This document shows, piece by piece, positions 25,407 through 39,734 of a stretch of 64,000 bases of DNA. Each line of letters begins with the position of its first letter. Position 1 is the first letter of the stretch. Where the stretch lies: the NCBI GenBank assembly GCA_038380795.1, contig CM076266.1, positions 11,306,001-11,370,000 on the forward strand, given 5' to 3'. The notes below the pieces were generated by a model, which worked only from the letters and a program-made list of their open reading frames with translations, was not told the origin of the DNA and did no database searches. The DNA comes from Pyrocephalus nanus. Lineage: Eukaryota; Chordata; Aves; Passeriformes; Tyrannidae. The position numbers and the translations under genes were made by a program.

Positions 25407-28400
25407 TTCCATTATATATTAATGCTTTGAAATATCAAGTTCTCTTTTGAGTCCTAATGCACTGTTTTATTTTCTAAATAAAATGGAAGCATCAAAAAAA
25501 TTCTATCTCCTTTGAAATACAATTATTTTAAAATCTCCTCTGGATTTGGGGTGGACACAATGCCATAAATATCCTTCAGAATGCATGTGCTGGGTACAAG
25601 AAGTATATGTCACTTACCCTAGAGATAGAGAATTTTGATTAGTCTGCTAACGTTTAAACAGTTAGGGAAGATTTTGTCAAAAAAACACATAGATCCAGGA
25701 GCCAAACTGAAGCCTCCTTAATTTTGTTCTTTCTGCAGCTGAGGTGGGAATCTCTTCTAGATCTGGGATTTCGTACCATCATCAAGGGAGGCTGAGTGTA
25801 CATGACCTCTGGAGATGAGGCAGTGGAAAGCTGCCAGCAGCAGTGCTGCAGGTGGACACACTTGTGGAAGCAGAAAGCTTCTACCTTCCAGGAGGTCCGC
25901 TGTTCACAAAATGGTGTATCCCGTCTGAAGAACACTATAACAGAACCACTTCAGCCAGCACATTTTCTTGAATCTGCCATTTAGGGTCCCATAAGGGCTT
26001 ATAATCACATATTAATTCAGTTTTGATTAAATACAGCACATATCAAATTAGAAGACAGAGGGATCCCTTCAAGCAATACTTGTGAAAGTTCTTTTTCTCT
26101 GTGGTTAAATACATTTACGGACAGTTTATCCCTTTTTTACATTCAAAATAATTAAGAGAAGTTACAGGAGTCAATTGCTGGAATAATCTTCCAACACACA
26201 TTGAGTAGTTCATGTCCAACAAATGTTGAATTTCTGCAGAATGTTTTTATATGATCAAGTTTTGTGATTAGATGGGGAAATGAACATGGGCTTTTAATTT
26301 TATTCTTAAGCATTTGATATGTTGCCTAATTCTTTCTGGGTTACTTGTACTAAATGAGTGGGTGCAATAATCTTATTCTTAAATCAAGCAGTTGTTTTCT
26401 GATTGATTTTATTTTCTTCTCTAGTTTTTGTACTTTATTCACCATTATCTCAAGATATCATGGGAACAGAAGCTGTGGGAGGGGTAGACAGAAGCGCTGA
26501 TGTCACACAGGGTACAATACACGAAGAGTTTATGTCTAAGAAAAGCCATTTTTTAGAGGGGTGACTATGAAAAATCCAGTAATTACATTAACGTTCCCAA
26601 TATTTGCAGTGGCATATGCTAACTTTGCATAAATAGTTGAGAAAAGTACTTAAAAATGAATTGAAATTATAGATCCTTAGTGTGGGGAAAAAGCCCTGAA
26701 GAAAAATAAATAATTCCATAAAATAAAAACTGACTTTGTGGTTTTGTAATTTTTTTTCTTTTACATTGGTTCTCTATTTCCTCAACAGACGGATAAAATA
26801 ATTAAGGATATGTATTCCAAATCCTCTCATGTTACTCATTTTAATAACAGGAGATACAGTAGCATATCTTGCAATTATTAACTGCCTTATCTTTATCATT
26901 TCGTTTTCATGCTGAGAAATGTTTTGCTGCCTGATTGCTAAAGGCAAAATAGAGCAATATTTTTAACAGCATGTACCAACTTAACTGTAATATTCAGCAG
27001 CCAAAGGGTCATCCAGAAGAGATGCCTTTGTAAAAATATAAATTAGCAAGAATTGGTTTATTATGATAATGTCCTTTCTAGGAAAGGAACCATTTCGCTT
27101 TACATTTGTTAGGTACATGGGCAGAGGGAGATATTGCTTACATCAACTGAGTAAAAAATGACTCCTGAAAAATATTTCCACGTATTATCAAGGTTTCAGG
27201 CCATACTTTGGCTCTAACAAGTTTTGCAGACCTAGAGTGTACCTGAGAAAAAGAGCAAGGAAGATGTGGGAGAAAATAACAAAAATAGTTAAAGAGAGAA
27301 GATGCAAGAAAATTGTAGTAACCTAAGGGCTCATATGCAGGGTTATTATTCCACAAATCACACATTCCAGAATCAGTCTTTGCCTTTACTTTTAATTATA
27401 AGAATTTCCTTGTTCACTTTTTCAGTACTAGAGAGATGGAGCCTGACATGGATGTGAAATGTAAAGAACTAAGATCTGTCAGTTAAACAACTCCCAGTTC
27501 TTCCACAGACAAACAGAAAAAGTAATAAAAAAATTACACTTGAACAAAATTACATCATTCCTGATATGATCAAGCTCCTACTAAGAGTAGTATCATTTCA
27601 GTGATGGCAACTTCAGATCTTAATTATGAAAGAGTTGAGCCCTTGAAAATCTGAATAACTAGTGTCTATCTTTGAAATTTTTCAAGGAAAACAGTATTGC
27701 ATACTGATCAGGAAAAAAGTTTGAGAGAATCAGATAAAAGGTGAAGGGATTAAAAACCTATGTTCCTCTAATATATCCTAGACTATGTTTTCTAGATTGG
27801 GGGAATCAGTAATATTTTTTGGTTTTTCTTACTCTTCCAGAAATTGTCATTTTAGCTTTCATAGAGGACTTTGCTTTTGGTAAAATTTATAAATTTAGAC
27901 CAATCCAAGCAAATATAACCAGCCTTTATTTTACATGTAACAAGGAAATTATCCTTATTGGATTGCTTTTATAAAACTCAAGGAGATGAAAACTCTCAGT
28001 TCCATTTCATAATTATAAACCAGGGATTTTATATTTGCAGATTTTCTGTTTGGAAATATACATGTATTGTTTAGACCCTGCACATAATGACATTTCAAAC
28101 CTAATGTTTTTTTCAAACCTTTTCCAACTTTAAATATAGTATGAATATATATTTCAAATATATATTTCAAATATATACTCTGAAGGTGCTGAGTTTGTTC
28201 TGTTTTACTATATCAGAAACCTGATTTGTTGAAGTTAGCTTCCTCTAGCTCTGGCTCCCCCACAGTGAGCAGATACATAATTTTTATAGAATTGCAGGTC
28301 TATGTGAGCAGACAAATCACCTTTAATTGTCTAACAAATTCTGCCCAAACAGAGAAGCTTTCTTCAGCCTCACAACCAGTAACAAAATATTTAGTCTGAA

Positions 28401-29069
28401 ACATGTTCTATACAGTGCTAGTTAGCAAGTTTTAGCTTTTAGTCTTCAGCTTTGGAGAGCAAATCATATACTTTGCTGACCCAATTCATCAGTAGGTTGA
28501 TTTGATGTGCCATGCAATGTGTCTTTTCTTGATGCAAAATAGTCCAAACGAGATCCTGGAATGCTGGTAAATTCAGTAGACAGAACAAAAGTACAAATAG
28601 TACATTTATCAAAACATTCATATTGCTATCAGTGAAAAGGTTTGGCTTTGTAGCTTAAACTATATGCTAGTCTACCATGAGTGTTCTTTCTCCATCTGCT
28701 TGTTCAATAAAAGCTACAACATTCAGTGATATAAATTTGGAACGTACCTGTCCTTGGGAAGATTGGATTGTCTTAACTCATTTCAGCATGAACACAGGGA
28801 TTCACTATCAAGGAGCACCCTGGGGCACCTAATACCTTTTTTTTTATATGTTTTACTTTCCTAGGAGATAAAATCATCTAGCAAGCATTTATTAACTGGA
28901 AGCTTAACACAATATCTGAAGTGTTGTTGTGACATCCACATACAGGAACACAAAGAAAGTTGGGAAATAATAAGACAACCTCCTTTTTTGTTGTTCAAAT
29001 TTGAAAGATGGGAGAGAAACTTTCAACAGTCACAACCTATACTTTCATAAACAGGAAAAAATTCTGTCC
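25407..29069. other. Non-coding stretch, no gene seen
   Basis: AT-rich unique sequence. A 13-bp near-palindromic tandem repeat lies at 28144-28177. The interval about 26800-27010 is free of simple repeats and looks like a candidate conserved non-coding element, a guess that needs alignment. No supportable frame is present. Confidence 0.7.
28144..28177. repeat. 13-bp tandem repeat, about 2.6 copies
   Basis: Unit AATATATATTTCA at 28144-28156 and 28157-28169, with a partial third copy to 28177. Two adjacent units create short self-complementary stretches of the form TGAAATATATATTTCA. Confidence 0.88.
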
Positions 29070-29372
29070 TGTTCTGGTTTGGACTGGGATAGAGTTAATT
29101 TTCTTTGTAGTTGTTTGTAGGATGTTGTGTTTAGGATTTGTGACCAAAAAAGTGCTGATAGCAAGCTGAGCAGTGCTGACACAACATCAAGGCCTTTTCT
29201 GCTTCTCAACCCATCCCACCAGTGAGGAGGCTGGGGGTGCACAAGAGGCTGGAAGGGGATACAGCAAGGACAGCTGACCCCAACTGACCTACAGGATGCC
29301 CCACACTATATGGCATCATACTCAGCAGTAACAGCTGGAGGAAGAAGGAGCAAGGGGGAATATCTGGACTGA
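29070..29372 (+). mobile_element. ERVL-type LTR fragment, passerine family
   Basis: An old endogenous-retrovirus LTR. It opens TGTTCTGGTTTGGACTGGGA followed by TAGAGTTAATTTTCTT, the hallmark start of an LTR family abundant in songbird genomes. Further family landmarks follow in order: GGCTGGGGGTGCACAAGAGG, GGACAGCTGACCCCAACTGA, a TATGGCATCATACTCAGCA block, GGAGGAAGAAGGAGCAAGGG and ATATCTGGACTGATGGCATT. Similarity is lost after about 29372, where the second half of the LTR would be expected. I see no adjacent primer-binding site, gag or pol sequence and no clear target-site duplication. It is therefore a truncated, probably solo LTR with no coding content. The family assignment is from memory. 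Confidence 0.85.
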
Positions 29373-32300
29373 TGGCATTTGGCCATGATTATGTTTGTGA
29401 TTGGAGGGAGAATTATTGTTATGGTCTGTTTAATGTGAATTATGAACATTGAAATTAAGTCTTTAAAAAAGAATTTATAAAACCGATCGCTTTTACTTAC
29501 TTGGCCTGGAGGACAGATACCTCAGCTAATGCTGATTGTAAACATTTCCCAAAATGTAAATGCTCAATTAATACTTGAAAAAAATGTGCTCTTTATAAAA
29601 TTCTAGGTATTACTTTAGGGTTAAAATTTTAGTTTATCTAATAATATGCATTCCCCCCCAAAATATGTTTCTTTGTTTTTTATGAGTTGAGATTATGAAA
29701 TCTGTCCAGTGCATGACTACTTTGAGCGTGTAATAAAGAACACTGATTCACACTGTTTTGAAAAGGAAAACATAGAAAAGGCTCTTTTGAATGCCCATCG
29801 GAAATGTCTGTCCTACACCGTCGATTTCATCATAGTGTTGGAAACACTTTTGCCCTGAGTGTTTCTTCCAGCCCTGATTCTTAATTGTTGTTATTTGGCA
29901 GCATGAAATATTGATGACATTGGTCAAAAAGATTGACAGCTGCATGAATTGCTATTAAGCAGCCTGTTGGTTGTAGCTTAAAGTTCAGTAAATACCAAGT
30001 TGTAGTATAAGCCTCAGGGAGCCTCTTTTTTTTTCTGAACAGCTGGAAATTAACTATTTGATGTCTTTATAAGCCATCTGTCTTTTTCTTATCAACTCTA
30101 ATCCTCTCCCCCTCCCCCCCAGTAATTTTTTTGACGCTAAAAACACATGTCTGATTTGTTAATGCTTACTTCTCCGTCCAAGTATGCTCTCATAACTGGG
30201 GATCATGGCTGCTTCTTGATGCTGAAGAAAGTAATGACCAAATATCACAGATGTCACTACCCAGTCTATTGTTTTAACAACAGAAAAATCATTCAGAAAT
30301 GTCAGGAGCTGGAAGAGAACATGGGACAGAACAATTTCTGAAGTGAGTCAGGAATAACTTGTGTAATACTGATACATGAGAATGTATTTCAGCTCTCTCC
30401 CCACCCAAGTGTTGTCATACTGCTGTGATTTGCAGTTGTACATACACACAACCAATTAATACCATGTTGGAGAGCTTTAAATTGGAGACCAAGTCTCTAC
30501 CAATATAAAAATCCTTAACTTTTTTAATGGTGGTGTGCACATTCCCTTTTTAAAATGTGCACATCTGCTATCTAAATTCTAAATTCTAGTTGAATTTCTT
30601 TTTTCTTCAGAGCAAATATGTTACCTTTCTTGCCTACAAGCAAATTTAGATTTTTTTACCACCTGTTTCTCTGCTGGTTCAGAGATCTCTGGTATCAGAC
30701 TCCTTCTATATTCATTACTTAACTCAGTTCCCTTTAAGTCTTAAGTATTCTGTGTTATTACTACCTGTGATGTGACATACTGTCTTTTTTTCTGTGATCA
30801 AAATAAGGTAATTGTAGCAACAGGAAGAATCTGTTACAGTTCCTCAGTGTCTGTTTAGTCAGGATGGATAGACTGGAAAAATACCTTACTGAGTGAGTAC
30901 ATGCTAAATTATACCAATTAGGGAAAAACATGATTATTAACATCATTATTAACTGCTACCACTAATCAAGCAGGGTTGATCTGACTGTTATAATGCTGAC
31001 CTACTTAACCTGCACTTAACACATCACATGTGGACAATACAACACTGTTTATAGACTGGAACTGAAACTTGGAGACAGCACCATATTGAGGTACTTTTGA
31101 CATTTTGAGTCACTCATACATAGTTTTTAATTTGTTGTAAAGGGTTTTTTTTCATTCATGGGCTATGTAGTCTCCTAGGAGATTTTGCTCTTAGATGTGT
31201 TGTTGTGCTTAGGATGGATATTTAATGTATACTGATAATGACAGAAAATTAACTTTTTCACTGAGACTTAATTGAACAATCTCTCTTCGTGCCATAATCA
31301 CTTTTAAAGTCTGTCTATTAAGTTATACTGAGGCAAGGTTTTATTTTAATTTCCTCCAATATCAATCACTTACTATTGCATGAACATCTTGAATTCTTTC
31401 TTGTGTTGCAAAGGTTAGTGTTTTCCCCAGCTTTACTGTATTGTACACATTAACATACAGTACAAGAATTAATAACATGTCTCGCATTTTCAAAACTAAA
31501 TAAATTTGCGTAAAACTTTCAAAATATATTATTCTTTGAGTATCCTTGTGGTAAAAACAAGAAAATTTAATTCTTTGTTAAAAGGAATTGATAAACAACT
31601 TGTTTAACCAATGGTTACAATCTCCCGTCTTTGTTCACAGCATCTATAGCAATAGAACCTACTGCATTTCAATGCTGACATTTAATCAATGCATGTAAAT
31701 CACCTTAGAGGCCTATTATTCTTGTATTCATTAATTCTGTCATGCAGAATACAAGCATGTAGGAGAATTATACACAAAGGTTTGCAGCTGAGGTAAAAAA
31801 GTGGTATGTGTAATCGTCTGCTCCTGAAGTTCCAAGCTGATTCTGACAAATGGCATGTGATACACTACAATAGGTGTGAATAAAATCATGAGATCACTGA
31901 ATTAATTTGTATCAGAATTTTTTTAAAGGAATTTTTATTTAAAGGAATTTTTGTGTTAGGAAATTTTCAGCTGGTTGGAAAACCTTGCTATTGACTGTAT
32001 AATATACACCTACTCTTTGCTAGCTTCTGGGGGTAGATAAAGATGAAAATAAATACAGAGTCAGCTCCTTCTTATGGAAATACTTTTGAAAACCAAATGC
32101 CTCATTATACAATAAACAAACACAATAAAATCATACGTAACAAGGAATCAATCCAAATACTTTCTGGTCAGGCTATGCCATCGTAACATTTTCAAGTCAG
32201 TATGTCATAAGAATTTAGAGCTGCTGGTCTCTCTGAACACTTACAAGCTACTGGAATTGTAAAATGAGTTTTTATTCAGGCCAATATTTGGAGGAAGAGT

Positions 32301-32864
32301 GACTGAAGGCACTAGAGAAAACAGCAAACAGCTAACAAACAGCAGATGGACACGCTTTGGTACCTACATTTCTGCATGGGTAAGTCTACTCTATACTACA
32401 CCATCTTGTAATAGTGTTTTACTTGTGAAGCATCAGTTTGTCAAAATAAACCTGTCACGTAGAAACTGCCAAAGACACAACCAATTTTGGCCTATCGATC
32501 AGGCGAGCTGGCATCGTACCGGGATCAGAGCCCTGATACCAACAGAACATGAAGGGCAGACAGAGAAACATGATGCTCACTTACCTCTTGAGTAACTTCC
32601 TCCATTAAGTGGTAACAATGGCAACTCATGGAAGAAATCTGGAAAAACCAAACATGAGAGCTGAAAAAGAGAAGGATTTTCTGTCCTTGATCAACATCTA
32701 AAATTTAGCATTCTAATTTTTCATCAGATTACATGAATGAGCCGTTCAACCGAAAGTTCAGATTGAAGCATTTTAAATCTTTAATAGAAAGAATTTTAAA
32801 ATAGTTTCTTTCATTTTTCTATTTAAAGGTAAAGACACTTTATTTTTGCTGAAAAATAGTTTGG
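29373..32864. other. Non-coding stretch, no gene seen
   Basis: Unique AT-rich DNA between the LTR fragment and a CR1 tail. A 16-bp-period duplication is at 31922-31952. The interval about 29840-30000 includes a TTGACAGCTG word, which resembles a MEIS/PBX-type site, and may be a conserved non-coding element. That is inference only. C-rich runs occur near 30110-30120. Confidence 0.68.
31922..31952. repeat. 16-bp-period tandem duplication
   Basis: TTTAAAGGAATTTTT occurs at 31922-31936 and 31938-31952, identical, separated by one A. Confidence 0.9.
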
Positions 32865-32886
32865 AAACCATTCTATGATTCTATGA
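32865..32886 (+). mobile_element. CR1 LINE 3' terminal scrap
   Basis: AAACCATTCTATGATTCTAT is identical to the final bases of avian CR1 copies, but nothing upstream is recognisable. It is a minimal tail of about 22 bp, left either by extreme 5' truncation or by decay of the rest. Confidence 0.65.
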
Positions 32887-35800
32887 ATTCAAAGAGAATC
32901 TCAGTAACCCTATAATTTGCTTTTCTTTGTTATTATGTGAAAATTATCTTTTCCTTTGACAATTTTCACTTTAAAAACATTTAAATCATAAGGAACATTT
33001 TCCAACATTTAGTTGTCAAGCACTTTTGCCATGAATTTTTAAGTATTTTTTTCCCTGAAATTATTTAATATATTTTATATATAAGTCACAGGAGCAATTT
33101 ATATAACCCTCTGTCAACCTGCTGACCCCAGACACATCACTTAACTGTAGGGAGGAGAGAGAGAGATGCCCTGAGTTTAAGTGTGCTCTGTTCCTCTGCT
33201 GGAGACTTGAATGGCAGAGAACCCCAGCACTGAGCAATCAGTTTGGAGGTTGTCCCAGTGACACTGAGGCTGAGACTCATTCTGCACTGTGCACTGAAGA
33301 AAGAGTAGATTTAGACCACAGAAAACTGTAGCTTCCTCACAAGGGATCTATTTGAGGTTATCTAAGCTCAGGCTGTGATTCACTGTGGGGAAAAGCAGTG
33401 AGAAGAAAGGCTAAAGCAGACAAAATAAATAAGAGAACAAAATGGAAAGGAAATAACACAGTTTTGCAATGAGGTCTTTGTTATTATAGAGCTGACCTTT
33501 AAGACAGACTGACTTGACTGGTTGCCTGAACAAGTTTCCACCCTGCAGTCCTGAGTCCAGTTACATGCCTTGTAGCTCGTTTTAAAACAAACCTGCCATG
33601 CCACCAGCTTCAGAAGCTGGTGTGCATGCTGGCTGAACAGACTATGCCTTGGGGGCACCCTTGACAGTGACCTCCTTTTCAAACAGATCACAAAAGTTAC
33701 CTGCCCAAGAGGCACTGTCTTATTGATTCACCTGCCTCCAAACACATGTACCAGATATCTGAGATGCCCCTGCTTTACACGGACTGAAAATTGAACAGGT
33801 ATTTATTATACCTGGAAGTAGTCAGCCATGGATGATGACTGCAGCTTCCAGCAGGTATGAACATGTGAATCTCTCTAAGGGGCAACACATACAAAGACTA
33901 TGCCCCTTTTGGGTGTCAAGGCAATTACTGGAAAAATTTACAACAACTATATCCCCCAGGCATACCGGGCACCTGCTAACTCACTTCTGTTGTGTTTCAA
34001 AACACAAAATTCTCTTTGTTAGACTTTTATATATATTAAAACAGTTCTAGTGAATATACACAGACATTAATTTTCATATCTAAGCCCCCATATAATTCCT
34101 TTTATTTTGCTAATCCTTTGCCCTTTGACCTTCAAAGACTGCATGATGATACTAGTGAAAAGTTTACCAGCTTCAAAGCTGGAACAAAGATGTATCTGAG
34201 TCCTCAGAAAAATCTGGATTCTGGTCAATAGATAAGATTATGAAAAAAAAACCTGAACAAACATTGAATTACAGAGTGCAAACCCTACTCCCTATAGTAA
34301 AATTTATTCTGAATCATAGCCTGAGTTTTGCTTTGGGAATGGTGAGTATAGATAGCAGAGGTCTAAGAGTCTGCAACAGACATGATATAAAGGATAAAAT
34401 CAGAGGATCAGCTACTGAAAGTGGAAATGGCAGAAAACCCAAAAGAAATATGCTGTCTCTTAACAAATGAGGTTGAGATTCTGAATTTTGAGGTACTTTC
34501 TTTTAGAAGATAATGTGTTTCATGGGGGGCAAAATTGGTTGTACCTGCTATTTATTAAAGAGAAAATAAAGTCTGAGTGACTTGAGAGTTCATTTTTTGG
34601 AGTTAAGTCATCTTTGATTATCTGCAAGTGAGGGATTCAGTGCATTGTCATTTCATTTTTAGAAAGAAAATATATGAAAGAGAAAGTCAAGCTGGTCTTG
34701 TGTTCTGCTTTTCTGGTAGTCCACTAAGGTGTAGTCAGCTCTCATTCTGCATAGGGTAGTCCTTGGAACAAGTGAGCCCCAACCAGATGTGTTGCCCTCT
34801 TTTCTGCTCTGAGCACAAAAAGGACAACCTGTTTCTAGAACATTTACAAGCTGCTAAAAATAACTGGTTGTTTGATCCCTTTTACCCTTGGCTTTTGTTT
34901 TCTCCTATGACAAAGGGTAAATAAAAGAGGAAGATTAAGTCACATAAATATACACATGGCTACATGCAAAATAAGCATATGACATCTCTGAACCTAAGGT
35001 TCTTCTGCCAAAGGGCAACTTGTCCTCTTTTTTCTTCTCTGCACAACCAAACATGTGCAAGGTGATTTAAAATGAGGAACTCTTGAAAGGTACAAATCCC
35101 GTGAGGTAGAGGTTAAAATTTTGGATTGAGTGAAGTAGAAGCTTCTCATTTATAATCAGTTTTAATCACAATCAGTGCTCTAAATCAGATTAAAATTGGA
35201 CATTAGTGGTTTAGGATAAAACCATGGTTCACTCCACCCTACATTAACATCTTTTAAATGCCAGTGTTTTGGTTTCACAGCTGTGTGCTTTATAAGAAGG
35301 GAGATGTTTCTGATACAAAAAGGTCATTCATTAATACCAGTGATTGCAAGGGACAGAACTAGCATTTTTTTGTTGTTGGGAAGAACAGAGACAAGAACAA
35401 AATAAAGTCTCTGTGTATCAGAAAATAAAAGGAATATGCCCAAGCAACAATTTCTTCTGTATCTCCACCCACGGTTGTTTCCTTAGGACAAGTCTACACA
35501 GCCAGGAGCAAGGGAAGTAAAACATTTTGAGTAGAAGAATATGAAATAAAGTTTGTTCCTCTAGAAACAGAAAATACAGTTGTGCCTACTCAACCAGTTA
35601 TATCAATAATGGATCTGTGTCTCTGATCTTTTTCAACCAATTTATCTATGGTGGACCATAAGATTTATTTCTTCAAGCCTGATGAATTTGAGAATGAAAG
35701 ATAAGGGAAAAAATATATGGAAATTCAAAACAAAATTGTTGGTTTAATTTTTAAAAGGTCTTTATAACAGTAAATGTAAACTATTGTCATGATAAATTAA

Positions 35801-37539
35801 GCTTATAGTCACTATTACTGTACATGCTCATTTATCTGTCAGTTCAAAAAGGACAGAGCTTGCCCTGTTTGAAATGCAGGAGAAAGTTCAAGCAGGAATG
35901 TGAAAGGCAAATGTTATGGAGCTGTGAAGTCAACCTGGATTTTCTGTTTGGTCATCTGAAACTATTTGATTGAAATACTACAAGTAGAGGAGCAAAATAG
36001 CACAGCAGTAATCTAAGCCTTACTGGGCCATTATTTTTCCCATTCACGAGATTAGGTTTTGTTTGCAATCATTTATAGATCAAGATCAGAAAAATTAAAC
36101 TAACTTCAACTTGAAGAAAAAGTCATAGCAAAGAACTTCTTTGCATAAATTTTCAGTATTTAAGAGCCTAAGTTTTCACTCAAAAGAAAAATATAATTAA
36201 AAATTTCTATGTGGCAGTAAAAATTATCTGCTTTTGAACTTCCAATCCAAAATTTCTTCTAGCTCATTGTCTTTGAATATTTCCTTTTGAAGCTTTTAAA
36301 ACTAGTAGAGTTTTCTTCAATGTTCTGAGTGTAGTGCTTTTCTATCTTCCATATTTACAAATTTTAGATGTATCTCAATCAACATGCTCTAATCTGTTAG
36401 AGAGTTTTTAAAATTTTGCCATTTTACAAGTATGTCATTTTGTGTTGCAGTAACTACAACAGTGAATGTAAGCTGCGTCACTTTTCCACTATGAAGATTT
36501 TAAAACACTGGAGATACAATTTAGATGAAAAAAAAAAAATCATTACTCCAACAAGTTAAAAAATAAGTCTTATTCGTGACACTCCAAAACCTTTTGTGCA
36601 ATTTCAAGCTGGTTTCAAAACAGTACATAACTAATAACAGCTACTAAACAATTCTTAATATCACTGACTCTGTGAGTTACTGATACAAATCATTGTTTTC
36701 ACTAAATTGAAAATTAAATTGGTTGACAAATTTGTAGTTTAATAAGATAATATGAAAGGAAATGTAGCTGATTAAAATAACATTGATGTGCCCCTTGTAG
36801 AATTATTATTTAGTATTAGGTGTCGTAACTGCTACCTATGAAAAACAGAACTTCCTTTCATAATTTCCTTTAACATAACAGCTCATTTCTGATGGACAAC
36901 TTGCCCCTACATTTAGAAAATTACGATGACAAGGACACAACGTTTCTTCCTTCCACTTGGTCTGCTCAATAAAAAGGAAAAATTTAGTCTGTTTTGCTTT
37001 CACCAGGACTCGTGATGCAGTAAGCACACCTGAGAACAAGCATGTCATGCATGCATTCACTGAACAGTGAGATCCAAATATCAAGATGACTTTGGCACCA
37101 TACCTCCTCTGTAAATCAAACTTCATTCTTCTACAACTCATTGGCTGCATCTCTAAAGTACCACATACTGTTAGTAAAAGATATAAATATTTCTGAGGAT
37201 TGAAATGTTTACTATAGAATCAATTTTAATATCAGAATTTTAATTTGGAAGTAATGAAAATAGTTATTAATTCTCTTTTCCACTTTCACAAAACTTTTTT
37301 TTCCATTTATGCAATTAATCTTCAAGAATATTGCAGTAGGTATCTCTTAAAGAAATAAGAATAACTAAATAATGCGAGTGTTTTATTAAGATAATTTTAT
37401 TAAAGTAATAAAAGAATAAAACAATATAGAATCTTCAATTCAAAAACTGTTTTGCTTGTTTGTTTTTAAAGGTGCCTTCTTCATATATTCTGCCTTGTTC
37501 TCTAGAACAATACATACCTTCATGGGAATTATACACTGG

Positions 37540-37577
37540 TATATCTGAGAGTATCTGATATATCTGAGAGTATCCCC
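37540..37577. repeat. 19-bp tandem duplication
   Basis: TATATCTGAGAGTATC is found at 37540-37555 and 37559-37574, identical, with TGA between the copies (period 19). Confidence 0.9.
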
Positions 37578-38940
37578 AAATTCATGCTGCACTTGTTTTT
37601 ATGATCAATGCCAAAATAGTGAAAACATAATAGAATCAGTGGCTTGTTCTTCCTAGAGGACTGCCTTATTTGTGACAGAGTTTTGAGGCATATTTGTTCT
37701 ACTTTACCTGGAAGTCTATGGCAAGACTCGGTTAATGGTAATAAATTGTTTCTAATGCTTTTCCTAAGTCAAACCAACAACAGGCAAAAGCATCTACAGA
37801 AGGTTCACAGATTCTCACTGGCATTTTTATTCCACTGTGTTTCAGTGCTTATCGGCCCTTTTTTTCTGTGAACATGGGCTTATAATGTTAGAGGCAGTTT
37901 TTATTGATATGCTTTGGGAACTGAAAGGGTATATCTATCTTCAAACAAGTATATTTATGGTCTTGTCACACCGAGCTAATGGTTCTGATGAGTGATTGGT
38001 GGCCATTACTTTCATACTCTGCATTAAAAGTGTACGGTGTGTAGAATATCTAATACAGTACACACAATCTCCTTATGCTTAGATAGATTAAAAACAATAA
38101 CAAGGACAGGCTGTTAAAGCCTTCGTGGGCACAACTGCCCACATGTAAATTAAATTGTTTGGGGTAAGATCTCAACCGCTATTTTTATATCTTAATATGT
38201 CTATTTTATATTTCAATATCTCAACTTTATATTTATTTTAACCCTTCACAAAATTGAGTTAAGGTGTCTTTTGTCTCCTCATTTCAAAAGATTCAGGCAA
38301 AATTAAAGTGTCTAAAATTGGGCTGTTTTCTTCCTTCAGCTTGGTTGGACACATGAATAAGGCATTCTTCACACTTAGAGGAATGCTGGTAGTCAGAACC
38401 AATCTCAACCAAAAGAAATTTTATAGGTTATGTCCTCATGGTTAAGTTCTTTTATCTTTAAAGAAAATGGTGGCAGGATCAAATCTTTTCACTGGAAAGG
38501 ATCTCACATCTAATTCCAACAATTCCTAGATATTGCCAAAGGCCCACACTGCACTAAGGATCATGTTAACACATTAATGGCAAAGAATCATGAGACAGTG
38601 CCTGTGTCCTGGTAGTTTCACAATCTACCAGTATAAGTCACAGCTGTGTAAAAAAAAAGTAAATGTTCCAACTTTCAATTTAAAGGATTACAGGATAAAT
38701 GTATCTTTGAACTGAAATATCTCCAGTGAAAATGATTGAAGGAAACCCACCCAGTACTCTGCATGTGGGTTTAAATTGCTTTAGACTAAGGAAAGCACTG
38801 GACTGAAACCTCCTACATCCTCCCAGTACTCTAGCAATGGGATAGAGGAATGAGAATGATCTATTTACTATGTTTTTAATATAATCATTCATTGTTCTTT
38901 TTTAAATATTGTGCTAAACAAAAATCAACAGATGCACAGA

Positions 38941-38968
38941 AAAATAAATAAATAAATAAATAAATAAA
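38941..38968. repeat. (AAAT)n microsatellite
   Basis: About seven uninterrupted AAAT units preceded by a short A-run. Confidence 0.93.
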
Positions 38969-39734
38969 GATAGACTGAGTAGAACATTTTGTGCAAGTGG
39001 AAGAGATTTCAATTTTGATTTGTGTTTTGCATACGAGGAAAATACGAGGGGAAAAATAAGTTTAGTTTAATCAAACCCCTTTAGTAATTTCACTAACAAA
39101 ACTTCTGAGTCAAAAACATCTCTTGTGTGCAAAACCCTATGTGTACCACCACTGATATCATAGTATGACTGAAAAAAAGTAAACAGACCGTAATCTTGGA
39201 GTAAATTCCAGATGTTGTGACAAAAAAAAATCAGAAAAAAATTATACATAAGTATATCACTTTACAGGAGCACATGTACAAATCAGACTGATATTTATTG
39301 CCTTCTCAACCAGAAAAAACCTCATTAATGACCATAATGTGCAGGATAAACAAATTCCAGTTAAATTGCAGATGATCCTATCCTTAGTATCCAAAACTAC
39401 TTGAATGTTTACTCAGAATATTTTTTATACATTAGTATATAGACATTAGAGAGCAAGAAGAACTTTAGACTCTCCTTTGGTATTTACCTGGGATCAACAA
39501 GTGTTTGGTAAAAAATTGTGTTTGACACCTGCTCAGACTTATTTGTTGCCCAAATGCTTTACAAGTGGTTTAGTGAGCACACAAGGAATAGACTCTATCT
39601 CCGTGGCCCTCTGGTATCAGGAACAAAGAAAGAAAATGCCATACTAGCTTCAACAGAGAGGTTGTGCCTTATTTTACAACCTTTTAAGGACAAGAAAACC
39701 TCAACAGTCCAGTTGCAGCAGGCTCTCCTGAGGT

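Noticed and set aside
33380..33715. 111-codon minus-strand frame
   Set aside because: Composition and lack of motifs give no support. I recognise no retroviral or cellular protein in it.
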